Origin: Phytophthora hibernalis
Lineage: Eukaryota; Oomycota; Peronosporomycetes; Peronosporales; Peronosporaceae
Length of the DNA stretch: 64,000 bases
Assembly (NCBI GenBank): GCA_012656075.1
Contig: JAAKBF010000028.1
Span: forward strand, 124,001 to 188,000
Reading direction: 5' to 3'
In this document: positions 9,389 through 20,400 of the stretch, one piece after another
How positions within the stretch are numbered: position 1 is the stretch's first letter
How the letters are laid out: every line of letters starts with the position of its first letter
The notes under the pieces: generated by a model
What the model was told of the DNA's origin: nothing
The model's database searches: none
Seen by the model: only the letters and a program-made list of their open reading frames with translations
Position numbers and translations under genes: made by a program

Positions 9389-11086
9389 ATGTGGAGGTTT
9401 CCGTGTCATCCAGAGACTAATTTCGAGAGCGTGGCTATCGCCAAGGTGGCTGTGAATGAATTTGCAAGACGTCATGGATATGCACTCGTCGTAAAATCGG
9501 TGAGTCGGGACAGCACAGGTCATCACCGTCGAGTAGTAATGGGATGTGACCGTCATGGCACACGCCGTACTTAGGTGTCGCGGTCAATTCGACGCCGGGT
9601 CAATGCAGCCTCGCGTCGATGTGGTTGCCCGATGGAGCTGAGCATTGTTCGCCATGGAGAATTCGACGATGCTTCTGTGCGTTGGAGTATTGAGCATCGG
9701 AACAAAGCGGTGGTTCACAACCATCCGCCCTCGACCCATCCAGCAGCACACCCTGTGCATCGTCGCGCTGCACGGACACAAGCTATCCGCGACACCATTG
9801 TTTCTGATGCAGAGATTGGGGTCCGTGCGGCGCAGACGATGGCGCGTCTGAATCTAGAGGAGACAGAAAACCTTCTTCTAGACCGAGACGTGTACAATAA
9901 AGACGCCGTGCTGTTAACGTCTGCATTGGATCGTTCACCAGGATGGAGCTTCTGCTGAGGGAGCTTCAGATCGGAGATTACTACGTGCAGCACGTAGTGC
10001 CAACGGCAAAGAAACCCAAAGCGAAGACCAACCGCTTTGGGTTTCCTTTGCTGAACATCGTGGTGATACCGGAACAAACAGCACCATCCACGTTGGGCAA
10101 GCCTTCTTCAGGAATGAACAAGAGCCGGATTATACCTGGGTTCTACGGCAGCTTCTGTCTATGATGACTCGGCACAATATCCCACCCCCTCAGGTCTTCT
10201 TCAGCGATGCGGAGCTGGCGTTGATCAAAGCGATAGAGGTGGTCTTTCCAAGAATCCGCACTTGCTGTGTCTGTGGCATGTTGTCAAGAACGTGGAGACT
10301 CACGCTCGCAGGAACACGTTCCGACAGGTGCGAGATGAAACAGCTTCGCCACGAATTGGAGGAAGCTGGAAAAACTGTGACGAGCATCGGAATTTCTTTG
10401 ACGCCTTTTTGCGTGTGATCCGATGTACCACGGAGGACGAGTACGAATTTCGGAAACTCGAGTTGTATCTCCTATCAGAGGTGGAGACTTCGTATATAGA
10501 CGATGTTTGGCTGAGTCTATGGAAGCGTCGTCTTGTCCGTTGCTGGACGGACACTGTGGTCCACTTCGGTCTTCTAGCTACATCTCGAGTTGAGGGATAC
10601 CACCCTACGATGAAAGCATGGTTGGGAACTAGCCGGGGTGATTTTCTAACGAGCCATACACGCTTGCGACATTGGTGGATGCAGTCCGGGAATAAGTACT
10701 GGTCTACAAAGGCAATTGAAGTTACTCGCACACCGAACCGACTACGAATACCACTGTATGATGCTGTTGTTTCGGTAGCGAACTCCTCATTCGTCCCTGC
10801 TCCGGGAACCCGTGGAATGCCGTGTGCGCATCAGATTCACGGAGCCAGTGTGAACGGACACAGGCTACAACCAGAGCAATGCCACCCACATTGGTGGTTA
10901 GACCGTCGTGCAACTCCTGTTCCACCACCCGCTCGTGTGCTTGAACCAGAGACGATAGCTGACAGACGAGCTCAGCGCCGCACAGATCGCAGACGCCAGC
11001 GTCAACGAGGTGGCGGGAGGTGGGGCACGCGACGAATTCCGTCCCAATTCGAAATTTCTGTAATGCACGCCCCACCCAGATTGTAA
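9389..11086 (+). pseudogene. MULE transposase, several frameshifts and one nonsense codon
   Basis: Starts at the ATG at 9389. The N-terminal part has a Cys/His-containing, basic DNA-binding region (GCDRHGTRRT, then RRRVNAASRRCGC and HNHPPS), interrupted by TAG at 9572-9574 in the same frame. The MULE catalytic region follows in other frames: a first half near 9943-10080, then FSDAELALIKAI (catalytic Asp, about 10202) and CLWHVVKNVETH (the C/W-x-H block, about 10268), then a long helical region to 10750 and a SWIM-like tail (GMPCAHQIH and CHPHWWLDR). An arginine-rich end stops at 11086. Frame changes occur near 9945, 10060 and 10262. MULE transposases cut and move Mutator-like elements; this copy cannot make a full protein. 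The terminal inverted repeats were not found. Confidence 0.8.
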
Positions 11087-11215
11087 ACATGAGGAAAAAG
11101 GACAGCATATAAGCGAAATAAGAAGTATATATTATTTGGCGTGTTGTGGAATGGTTCTAACGTCGAAGTGTTGCCTATAGCTACAACACCCAATTGTATT
11201 ATCAGTCATCTTCAA

Positions 11216-11684
11216 TTACGATTGGATTCCCCGCGTTCCTTTGAGCGGATAAGTGGTTGCACCTTCGTCACGAGCCCCTGGTGTCGTGTCTCGAGCCTGT
11301 ACGTCATCTACTATCTCGCCACGGATAGCCAAAGTTCTGCGCACGCTGCGCAGGTATGAAACAAAAGCCTCGTGTCTGTCTTCGTCTTCAGACGGAGCAA
11401 CAGCACCTGGCATCAGTGTAAGTGTGCGTATATTGCGCCATTTAGTAGACCCTCGAATGTACGTGGACCCGCTGGCATCAGCGTAGCGCTTTACGAGCCA
11501 CGTGACAGGTAGGAGCTCGCTCGAATAGAGACGAAGGGGATGTCTGCGCCATCCTCGACGCGGAGAACGCGGGAAATCCGGTGACCTCGTGGATCCCCAC
11601 ACATGTGAAGTGGGGAGTAGTATTCGATGTACTCCCCGCAGTAAGCGTCTCAGGGGAAAGCTCCGATGCTGACAAGCCAACCAT
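11216..11684 (-). pseudogene. Fragment of the N-terminal domain of the SET-gene family
   Basis: Read leftward across two frames, this stretch resembles the N-terminal domain of the SET-domain gene at 20085-22053: GEYIEYYSPLHMCGDPRGHR against GDTIEYYSMAFVCGDPRGHR, then SSELLPVTWLVKRYADASG against TCELLPLTSTMRMVADRFG, then a W-R-x-(I/F)-R-(T/S)-L block. The downstream part is charged and has no SET motif. It is either a truncated SET-gene copy or another member with the same N-terminal domain. The domain itself is unknown to me. At least one frameshift near 11500. Confidence 0.6.
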
Positions 11685-11689
11685 TAGAA

Positions 11690-12500
11690 CGAAACACGTA
11701 CACTGATCCCTTATGTGGTAGTTTTTGGGATAGTAATGCAGTTGCCTAATTTAGGCATGTTGAAGCGGCCGTGTTCAAGTGAGAAACGACCCAGCATCCC
11801 CGCCCGCGCCTGTACAGTCGTCAAAAATATGTATTACCACCTGGCTATGCATGGGATTGTACCCCGGTTAACTATAGGGTCCTGCGAATAAGAGATAGCT
11901 TCCTGCGAATATCATCCCCGAGCCCACACTCAAAGAATTACCCCATCTAAGTGAAAATCTACTAATATGTAACAACAGATGCTCCCAAAAAGAGTACTTA
12001 TACTTGTACTTGCATACATGACTGCTGCATGACCGGTACCTCAAACGTGGCAGGACACGTTAACGAAAGCCTCGACTCTGTTCGAAGCTACCTGCGATTC
12101 GCATCACGCACTCCTTCCAAGGTCAGGATCCTGAACCTGTGTAGGGACAACTGGAGCATGGGCGACATCAGTGCCGCATGGTCTCGCAAGTTGGTTTACT
12201 TTTAGTTGCGACTCGCAACTATCTCTTCGCCATAATCCACACGGAGCAGCTACATGTAGTGTGCGTGTAACCTTTCGTTGGCCTGCAATCAATCCTGCAC
12301 TCTGCTCTATTGTACGGTTTGTTTGTGGAGGTCATGTAGCCTACTTTGAAATTCATATGGTGGCTAAAAAAGACGAGGGCGCTCTCGATGAGGGCCCTCC
12401 TCCTTATTAATGACTCTCATTACAGCACCTTTAATACAAGGCTATAATTCGTCCTTCGTGCACCTTTATCAGCCTACAGCACCTTTATTGGATGAAAGTG
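11690..12500. other. Non-coding stretch with short repeats
   Basis: No convincing coding sequence. It contains the inverted copy of the 39-bp repeat, a TACATGTA palindrome at 12251, and near 12420-12490 three spaced copies of GCACCTTTA, which resemble the subrepeat of the 8021-8672 element. Confidence 0.5.
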
Positions 12501-12501
12501 C

Positions 12502-12814
12502 TTACGTAGACCAACTATCTAGTTAAAGCCAGGCGAATAACCCTAGTACCTGAAAAGCAACCAAAGTCGCCGGCTTCGGCCGGCGAGATCAAGCGCAGCG
12601 CGCAGCGCTGCAAGACTAGGGTCAAATGAACGGTCTTGGCCAGAGAGGTTTAGCATCGACGTGCGAAGCGAAGTCTTCGCGCGGTGTGCTACAACCTCGA
12701 CATTTGCCACGCCGCTCCCCGGAGGGAGGGTTAGGGGTCAGGGGTACAGTTGCTGTAAGAGGTGCTTAAGTTGCAGGATAGTTGGTTTTATGTCCATATA
12801 GTTGGTCTACGTAA
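12502..12814. repeat. Inverted-repeat-bounded non-coding unit containing nested hairpins
   Basis: A perfect 17-bp inverted repeat (TTACGTAGACCAACTAT at 12502-12518, complement at 12798-12814) bounds a 313-bp unit. Inside, ACCCTAGT (12540-12547) pairs with ACTAGGGT (12615-12622) and encloses a UUCG-capped stem (TCGCCGGC/GCCGGCGA, 12567-12586) and a smaller stem (AGCGC/GCGCT, 12592-12609). A second foldback lies at 12645-12698 (GAGGTT/AACCTC, TAGCA/TGCTA, GCGAAG/CTTCGC). The unit is GC-rich against AT-rich flanks. It may be a MITE or may encode a structured RNA. Confidence 0.6.
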
Positions 12815-13340
12815 CGAGTCCTTATTGGATTGCTGACGAAAACGCCTTTAGCTCTAGAGCACCTTTAAAGATGTGCACACGCCAATCTAACTCCAAGCAA
12901 ACGTTCTTTTGAGAGGTCTCCACTCCAGACCAGTTTCTCGTAGCCGTCGGGGTTACCATGCTGTATATTTGTTATGGCTTCTATTGGAAAGGTAACTATC
13001 CATAAAGGAAGGCTCCATACCTAGGTAGCGAGGGCTGCAATGCAGTCAACCACATCGATGGTGCTGCATTGCTACCTGTACCTTTTATGTAAATCACTAT
13101 ACGTGCTCGGATAATGTAATCATGCCGCATGCAGCTACCGTATAACCTGTGTAGTATCCGACACCCTTCTGACTTTTGGGTTCGGCCCCTTAAAAATGAT
13201 AATTCACAATCCCTGTGGAAAAGCAGACGTTTTTCTAAAAACCACCGAATTAGCACTCGCGAATGCTGCCATTAGATTCAGGATGGGGGTTACCCAGAGA
13301 ACCCTCCCAGCGCGGGGAACAATTCGAACAAAGTCCAACA
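12815..13340. other. Non-coding stretch, nothing recognised
   Basis: Short frames only, no recognisable protein or repeat longer than about 15 bases. Confidence 0.5.
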
Positions 13341-13346
13341 CTTGCA

Positions 13347-14759
13347 TTAGACGCTTACTTCTCCTCTAGTCATCATATCTACTACGTCTTCTTCATCAGC
13401 GACCTCACCAACATCAGGATCAAGGAGCTGCAAACGCTCTAGTTCCTCAACAAGAGCATTAGACGAGGCCTCGAACATTGGGTCGACAGGTGGCACGGCA
13501 AGTATGCCCGTTCGAGATCGTCGAAGCGGACAGCCCCTCCCACGCACTGGCAACCCAGTCAACCACGTCATTCCTGGACGGCGCCTTGACCTCGCTGCTG
13601 CTGCTCTCCCTCCCCGCCAGCTTTGTCATCAGCCAGCTTACCCAGCGCTGGCGCAGACGCTGCTTCAGCGGGCGGTTACAAGCAATGTCCGCCGGCTGGC
13701 AGACGCCTGTCTTCCCTGCTTTTACCTCCAGCAAGTGAATGTTGAGGTCGTGAGCGCGGGTGCGCACCTCCGGCGTCCAATGTGCAGAGAAGTCGTCGAG
13801 GAGTAGAAGGACAGGCTGTTACGTCCACCGAAATGATACTCCAGCCAAAAGAGAGTCAGCGACGTGCTCCACCAACCCGTGCTATTAACGTAGATCTGGA
13901 CGCCATGTCTGTCCTGGAGGCTCTCGATCTGCTTCCAAAGATGCTTGCCGAAGACGTGTCTCAGCTCCACGTTATCGGCTTGCGTCGCCGCGACGTTGGA
14001 TGGGCGGCCCTTCAGTATCAAAAACGACGTCCGCTTCTCGCCGAAAGAGGAACCAAGCAGCATGCACGTCATCCTCTCCTTGTCTGTGCCACATGTACGA
14101 ACCCACACCGTACGTGCGCCGCGCTTGTTGAGCGTCGTGCGCGGCACGTACTCGAAGACAACGGGCGTTTGGTCGGCGTTGTAGGCGACATCAACGCCTA
14201 GGCGGTGCATGATTGGTATTTAAAGCAAGAACGGCAGCCTCGCTGTCTGCGGGACTCTTCTGTCCTTGGCGCGTACGCGCACGGAACTGCAGCGCATGGC
14301 GGCGCACGAATCCAGCCCGCCAAGCCCATGTGCCGGTGAAAACGCCGCGCGGCATACCAGCTGCTGCCGCATACTCCTGGGCCTTGAGCTGGAGCATTAG
14401 AGCCGAAACTGGCGCCCCATCGGAGCGGTAGGCGTTGACCCAGCGAAAAGCTGAGACTCCGTCTCAGACGACAGCACAGTGGCACTTCCTGCAGGTCTGA
14501 GCTTGCGCAGCACGCTGGACGAGCTGCTCTTCCCGGCCTTCTCGATGGTATCGCGGCGTTTCCGCCACAGGTAGATGCTGTTGCGCTTAGTCTCGAGCGA
14601 GGTGCCTTTGGCCTCAGGGTATAACTTGGCGAGTGCAGAGAACACTCTGTGAGAATCAGAATAGTGAATGACATGGAGTCGAAACTCATACGTCGGCGTA
14701 GAGCGCTTGTACTGCCGAGCGCGGCGGCCTCCATCTTTACTTGCTCGTGCGTGGCCCAT
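13347..14759 (-). pseudogene. pogo/CENP-B-like DDE transposase, frameshifted
   Basis: Reads leftward from about 14759. The N-terminal helix-turn-helix region (YEFRLHVIHYSDSHRVF, with LWRKRRDTIEK) is followed, after a frame change near 14420, by a CENP-B-type second HTH: WVNAYRSDGAPVSALMLQLK and GFVRRHALQFRARTRQGQK. A further frame (14210-13722) carries the catalytic core start YNADQTPVVFEYVPR with the first Asp and a long middle part; another (13767-13459) has LLLLDDFSAHW with the second Asp, then VCQPADIACNRPLKQRLRQRW, the usual block before the last acidic residue. The tail (TGILAVPPVDPMFEASS and an acidic end) finishes at 13347 in a fourth frame. All DDE blocks are present but at least three frameshifts separate them. 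Different subfamily from the copies at 7107 and 46183. Confidence 0.8.
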
Positions 14760-15590
14760 GAAGAGTTGGGAAGTGACTGCGCTTTAGTGGTCTGGTGCCT
14801 AACTTTTATCGATCCTTGGCCACCAATTTTTGGAGCTGTCGGAAATGACAACGATCCGGTGGTGTCCAAATTGCAGTCATCTGATTGGCTAATATGGCTT
14901 GTCGGATATAACATTCTATCTGATACTACACAGGTTATACGGTACATGTTTCACCCTGCCGAAATCCACAAAGCTTCCTATAACCATCGATTATATCACC
15001 TTGCGCGCAGGGATCTACCATACGTGGAGCAGGGATTAACCCGCCTCACCCGTGCGTTTTGCGCGGGGATCAGCTGCAGCTGTGCTGGCTTTTCGCATTG
15101 TTTTTGAAAACCGGAAAAAATATACAGGCATGATCAAGTCGATTCAAACGTTAGTTTCAGGATATAGGTGCTTTAGAGTGCCTTTAGGGCCAAGTTGTGT
15201 TGTTGTAATAAAGGTGTAGTAATGAGTGCGCTTATTATTATAATAGCGATCTCCCTTGTACCGGTACGATATCCACTACCCGCCTATTAATAAGGCCGGT
15301 TGTTATTTTCCCGCTCCCGGCTCCTGGGAGACTACATGTAGAGATATTGGGCTGGTAGCGCCGATGTTAGCGTAAGCTTACGACGAGCGAGTACCGTAGC
15401 GTAGTATGGCGTGGAACATAGCAGACGCAGGACTGTGCAGCGCAGAGGACGAGTCGATGGTTTTCTTTCACCAGACGGAATACCGGTAGTATTCTTATAT
15501 TAGAATTCGATCTATAAAATATTAAGAGCATGGCATGTATATGGTGCTGGTATTAATACATCAGCTTAGTGTAATTTGCAGGAATAGGGT
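14760..15590. other. Non-coding stretch with palindromes
   Basis: No gene recognised. TACCGGTA occurs at 15259 and 15481, and TACATGTA at 15333. Confidence 0.5.
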
Positions 15591-15591
15591 A

Positions 15592-15787
15592 CATTAATCT
15601 GCGTGAATTGGCAACGCCTGATATATATGGGTTGATAGGGTATATAAGGAGTGCGTAAAGAGCAAAGACGAGCAACCTAATGTTTAAGTACCTCGGCCAT
15701 CTCCTCCTCGTCTCGCTGTTGCTGGCATTATATAACATTTTGCAGGATATAAGTTGTACACCCGTTTCTTATTTACGCAGATGACTG
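15592..15787. mobile_element. 196-bp MITE of the 6853-7602 pogo family
   Basis: Ends CATTAATCTGCGTGAATTGG and the reverse complement of CAGTCATCTGCGTAAATAAG match the TIRs of the pogo derivative, with TA on both sides (15590-15591, 15788-15789). The subterminal parts also match: its left end equals the right end of 6853-7602 and vice versa, so the MITE sits in the opposite orientation. It has no coding capacity and could be mobilised only by a related transposase. Confidence 0.85.
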
Positions 15788-15789
15788 TA

Positions 15790-16560
15790 CCACTATTAAT
15801 AGTGAGGTGCCGTGCTAAATACGACTCATCCAATGAGGTAGGGTTTTGTTATGCCATACATGTGTCTACTGTAGTAGCAGGTACATGTAACGCTACCGGT
15901 AAACAAAACAAAGAGTTATGCAAATAATTTCATCGAAATGTTGTACCGAACATCAGCCTTGTCACTATCGCGAACATTTTGAAAATACAACGAAAATTTG
16001 CCTCATTTTCGGTGCAAAAAACGTTTTTGGTGTAAATTCATTAGAGTGGGCAAGGCTTGTTTTGATTTTTGGTTAGGGTTTATGGGGTGATTTCAAATTC
16101 GCCAAACGATCGTTTAAATTCGCGAGACCTAGCTCAATGCGAATTACTTCACTTCCTTGGCCATGCATTGGCGGTTCAAAGCTTTCTATCGAGCACACAC
16201 ATATCTCAATCGCCTTCGTTTTGGCTTAACTAGTGCTTTTGTCCCTCTCGGCACTCTTACAGTGTAGGATTTGAGCGTCATGACACCCGTCCTCGAAATG
16301 ATGCAATCATTCAGTATCACTTTCTGTAACAACAACACGATCCTGGGATTTCGACTTATTCTTCATGTACCGGTAGCTGCTAACACAGCATAGTCTGCCA
16401 CCTGAAAGCATGTGGCACCAGGGAGGAACTCTACAGTAAAACCATGCATGGCTCGTTCAAATGATCACGAGACGATTCCAAGCCGCCATCCATCCATAAT
16501 CCACCTTGCAGAGATTGGATCGATCACCCTGAACAACAGGCTGCTGGCATGTGGCTGCTA
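15790..16560. other. Non-coding stretch, nothing recognised
   Basis: AT-rich. It opens with the 14-bp palindrome CACTATTAATAGTG at the edge of the MITE; the same palindrome occurs at 59803-59816. TACCGGTA occurs at 15894 and 16368. Confidence 0.5.
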
Positions 16561-16561
16561 G

Positions 16562-17090
16562 GTGTCCTCTGGCCAATATCAATGCTGCGTCCAACACCCA
16601 GTTGTCCGACAACTTGTCGACCTCGTTCCCCCTGGTTCTTTCACGCCAGTGTCAAACAGGCTGTTTGAAACAGCGGCAACGCTGGTCAGGGACGACTGGC
16701 AGAGTGTACATGTATTGCTTGCTAACCTACCGGTATTACTAAGAAGACGATGAGCTGATCGATGAAATTGCGGAGGTTCTGAACGAGGCTTTCCAGCCTC
16801 ATGGTGCGCGGCGCGCGCACTCCAGGAATCCCGCCGGGATGCTGTCTATTAATACCATGTTGTTTACTGTACTGTTTGCAATTCTTCGCAAGGTGCCGCC
16901 GCCTGCTTGCTGGCAGCAAGTTGCTGCAACATGTTCTTTGCCAGACGGCGCTCTGATCATCCATCGATTTGCCACCCATGGTTACCTACGCTATCGAGCC
17001 TCCATTCAAATGGGCGTTATCTCCGTGAACAGTGTTTGGCTTCGTAGAGAGCCACCTGATTTAACTGAATTTGAGGAGGCTTGCGTCTAA
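16562..17090 (+). pseudogene. Unidentified degenerate coding region
   Basis: Two consecutive plus-strand frames have protein-like composition: 16562-16753 (HPVVRQLVDLVPPGSF, SNRLFETAATLVRDDW, LLANLPVLL) and then, after a one-base shift and a TAA near 16740, an open frame to 17090 (EDDELIDEIAEVLNEAFQPHG start; end EPPDLTEFEEACV). Read as one gene the join falls at LLANLPV/EDDELI. I do not recognise the family. The order of an alpha-helical part, an acidic hinge and a mixed domain could come from a host gene or a transposon. Confidence that it is coding rests only on composition. Confidence 0.3.
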
Positions 17091-17325
17091 TAGTCTGTTC
17101 CCCTTCTGGGTTCAACTCTTTTCTAATAAATGGTAGATATTCGGTATGGCAGGAAATGGATAATGAGTAACGCAATGACATTTCGCACTGTATCCAGAAC
17201 CCGTTCTTCCTGTCATTCTGACTGTCCACTGGATTTCGTAGACCACTTTCCATCTTACTCTTCGAACGGCAGTCTTGATCACGGCCATCCCCAGCTCATC
17301 CTACTGACCTCAACCACCAGCTTCC

Positions 17326-18506
17326 ATGTCCATGTGTTTCCTCCGTCCACCCAACAGTCAGCATTTCAGCGACGAGGTCATTACCGGTGTCGTCGAGCGC
17401 TCTCGGAGCACTCGGGACGTCGAGAACAGCATGAGTCCAGGCGGTAAATACTATCAAACGCAGGTTTCGCACACGCACACAACGCGTGAGCACGAAGAGA
17501 CGGGGGTCACTTCAATGACTGCTCCTCCAGGACATTGGCAGACCACATCGGTTCAGGATAACACTACATTTATGACGTTCCCACACCAGAACAGAAAGAT
17601 TGAAGACTTGCAGTGCTCTGTCTCGATGCCACCTCCTACTTATGGAGGTGATGTGTCTCAGGAGACTGTTTTGACTAAACCCGAAGACCAAATTGCTGCC
17701 ATGGCTGAGCTAGTCATCTCCGAGAAACAGCGTCTTCGTGAGCTCCGTCGAATGCGCCAGATACGTTACCGCAAGAAGAAAGACAACTACGCGCTGACTA
17801 TTGAGGAGGAAACGCGAGAACTTCGCGAGGAAATCGAGAAGCTCGCAGAACAGCGTCGAGTTGCCTCTGTGGCGGTGTCTGCGAGCGAGTCTGTCTGGGG
17901 CGTTGCAGCAGAATACTTCCGACTCTTCCAGTACGGCGTTCGGGGGAGGCGTCAACTCTACTAGCAAACCGAGGTACACAATCCAGCGTGTACGATAGGT
18001 TCTTGACCGCAACAATGGCCCCAAACGTCGTCTTCAACTCAGAGAGCGGACAAGAAGCAATGCTGACGAGCTGGAAGAGCTTATCGCTCTGGTTTGAAGA
18101 CATCGAACTGGAGCTTGAAGGCTTGGAGAAGAACGACGTTGACTCAGTTATCGCCACTACAATAATCAGCGCCACTATCACACAGAAAACACTGCAGTGC
18201 GTGTTTCCATACTTGCGCACTGACGAAACGACTGAGAGCGAATCGTCGGTGAACTCGCAGCTAGCGAGCAAACTTCATGGTCAGCGAATTGTTATGCGTG
18301 GCTCTACGCATTTCTACTGGGATCGCGAATCTAGACGCGTGGCGCGAATCATGAGCCAGTCCGATATGTTGACACCGATGCTACGTCTCCTAGGGGACTT
18401 GGAGGACGTGTCTGACATTTTGAGGGGTCTCTCGTTACTCTGGATTTCCAGTGGAATACTTGACTTGTTGATTGTGTGTTTATTTTCAAAGCAATACTAC
18501 CGCTAG
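17326..18506 (+). pseudogene. bZIP-like protein, copy 2, two frameshifts
   Basis: The ATG at 17326 opens a Ser/Thr-rich N-terminus (about 125 codons), then a basic region RELRRMRQIRYRKKKDNYA (about codons 138-158) and a zipper (LTIEEETRELREEIEKLAEQ). The Asn of the canonical N-x7-R signature is absent, as known for some oomycete bZIPs. A conserved AAEYFRLFQYGV block follows. The frame then breaks at a run of five G (17942-17946), and again near 17990, before the long C-terminal domain resumes (TSWKSLSLWFEDIELE, VMRGSTHFYWD, SDMLTPMLRLLGDLEDV) and ends at 18506. The C-terminal domain is collinear with copies 1 and 3. With only two small indels this is the best preserved basic region of the three; an assembly error at the G run is possible. 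Confidence 0.75.
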
Positions 18507-18509
18507 TCC

Positions 18510-18950
18510 TACGCCTAGGCGCAGTGTGCGCGGTAAGACGGTAGTACTGGTATCGATCAAAGTTACAAAAAACCATTCTAACCGTGAATTCCTTTGATTC
18601 TTCGCTGAGATGGTGGAAGATCGAAAGGTGCTGCCGCAGACGTGTTGTGTCGTGACAGCACGGTTGGGTGCCCGTTAGGCGTTCTCAGACTTTGCATGTC
18701 ACCAGGAAATGGTGTAGAAAAGAGGGCAAATAAATACAAAGGGGCGAAGGATTTGGGGCCCCTTCTTTCGCGGTATTTCCTGTTATTATTAATAATATTT
18801 TTCTAACTTGCACTGCAAGTTGCAGGGATACGAAGGGCATCTTTGCTCAGATGACTGACCTGCTTCCGTTGTGATTGTAGGGTACACTCGCAACTAACGG
18901 ACACTATCCCGCTGTGGCAACACCACACGATCTGGTCAGCACCATAGAGT
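18510..18950. other. Non-coding stretch, nothing recognised
   Basis: No protein-like frame over about 440 bases downstream of bZIP copy 2. Confidence 0.5.
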
Positions 18951-18956
18951 CTCATC

Positions 18957-20400
18957 AACATCAACACCGTAACGGCGCTGGCCACCACAAAACGATGTGG
19001 ACTCTTTGCACTTCTCGTCGTTTTCTGCGAGGTACACATACTGGTAGTGTTGAGGTAGACTTCAGCCAATCAGCGTCTTTCCAGAGCCTGTGTCTCACCC
19101 AAGTCGGGCTAATTGGCGGAGGGTGGCTAAACCGAGCTGTTCTTATTGGGGCTGACGGGGCGGTTGGACGACACTTCATATTAGCCGGCAGCGCTGGTGG
19201 CCAAGCGGCTTCCCTGGAGGGAAGGCTGGTGGTGTTGACGCGGCGGAAGCGGACGCGCAACTTGCAGTGGTGAAGTTTAAGCCATCACGTCGACTACACG
19301 CTGCGACGCCGCCCCTAGAGCGACATAATTACAAGGAACTGACAAGTTACTGCCAGGGTCAGTTCTCGACCGCCTGACATTTTCGTTTGGACGTCTTTTC
19401 TGAATCCAACCCTCGTTTTTCCGTGTCCACACAGTTGAGAGGATCACATATGTGTTCACAGGGAGGCATGCGCTCAAGTAACGCGTGCGCAGGAGGACTC
19501 CTACCGATTTTTTCACACCTTTGGTGATTTCAAGCGATTTCGAGAGATCCAGCGCAGACACGGTGATTCATGATTCCATTCTGGACGCGTGGTCGAGCAG
19601 ATATCACAGGATACAACACGATCGCAACGAGGGTCTGCGGCGCTTGTGGAATTGGGGGTCTCAGCATGGACGCATCTGGAGCTCTACGTATGCACGCAGT
19701 ACGGAGTCGGTTCTAGGCATGTGTTCATGCTTTTATCATGCGTATGAGCACGTATCGACGTATTGGGGTCCAGCAACTGCATTCGTTGTTTTCGCGAAAC
19801 CAGAGATAGATCATTTGAAACGAGAAGGTGTCGGGAGGTGAATACAAGCATGGAAGTGGTCTGTTGAGCATTTCCTCGCTTGTACGGGTTAGAACTACTC
19901 TAATACACGTACTTGAACTCGATGTTGATTTCGTTCTACTCGCCGTCACTGTGCTGGAAGCTCACTACCATATTTTCTTTGATTGTATCGAGCGCCCACG
20001 AAACGAAGTACACTGAAGTTGCACATGTATTATCCTCTTACCAGGTACACCCTTATGACATTACATACGAGGAACTACACAGAGCTACTTCTCCTCGTTG
20101 TTCTTTGTAGCAGGTCTGTTCTTCTTCCAGCAGACATCGCACGCACACTTGAACTATCTCTCCGACCCGTAATGCACTGTTATTTCAGCTCCTGCCTCGA
20201 CACTCTTCATCATTTTGACCAGGACCTTCACACTGGTGCGGTTCTGCAGCTCGACGAAGGCTGCGTTCGGCTCACATGCGTGGCTGATGAAGCGAGTGAT
20301 AGAACCGCTCGTTAAAGCCTCAACATAGACGAATTGCTTTCGCGACGATAGCGCATTGTACAGCATAGTGTACCCGCTGTTGTGCTTCATGGCCTGATTG
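18957..20400. repeat. Segmental direct repeat, copy A (3' part and downstream flank of the SET gene)
   Basis: This stretch aligns in the same orientation with 22423-23697. Shared anchors in order are CCACCACAAAA-GATGT, TTTTCTGCGAG, CCAATCAGCG, TTGACAAGTTRCTG, CTACCGATTT, GTGCTGGAAGCTC and the SET C-terminal exon. Between anchors the copies have diverged by substitutions and indels, so the duplication is old. No protein is conserved in the flank. Confidence 0.75.

Noticed and set aside
9003..9455. 150-codon frame with repeated Thr/Arg/Pro peptides
   Set aside because: Produced by the 30-bp minisatellite; all frames are repetitive and none has a recognisable domain.
10300..11108. Minus-strand frames of 128-143 codons over the MULE
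   Set aside because: Shadows of the plus-strand transposase, whose motifs are clear.
12540..12622. Possible tRNA gene: 83 nt with paired ends
   Set aside because: No D-arm, no GTTC-type T-loop and no anticodon arm of the right length; the three-stem layout does not fit a tRNA.
12727..12750. Telomere-like GGGTTAGGGG
   Set aside because: A single short occurrence without tandem array; chance in G-rich sequence.
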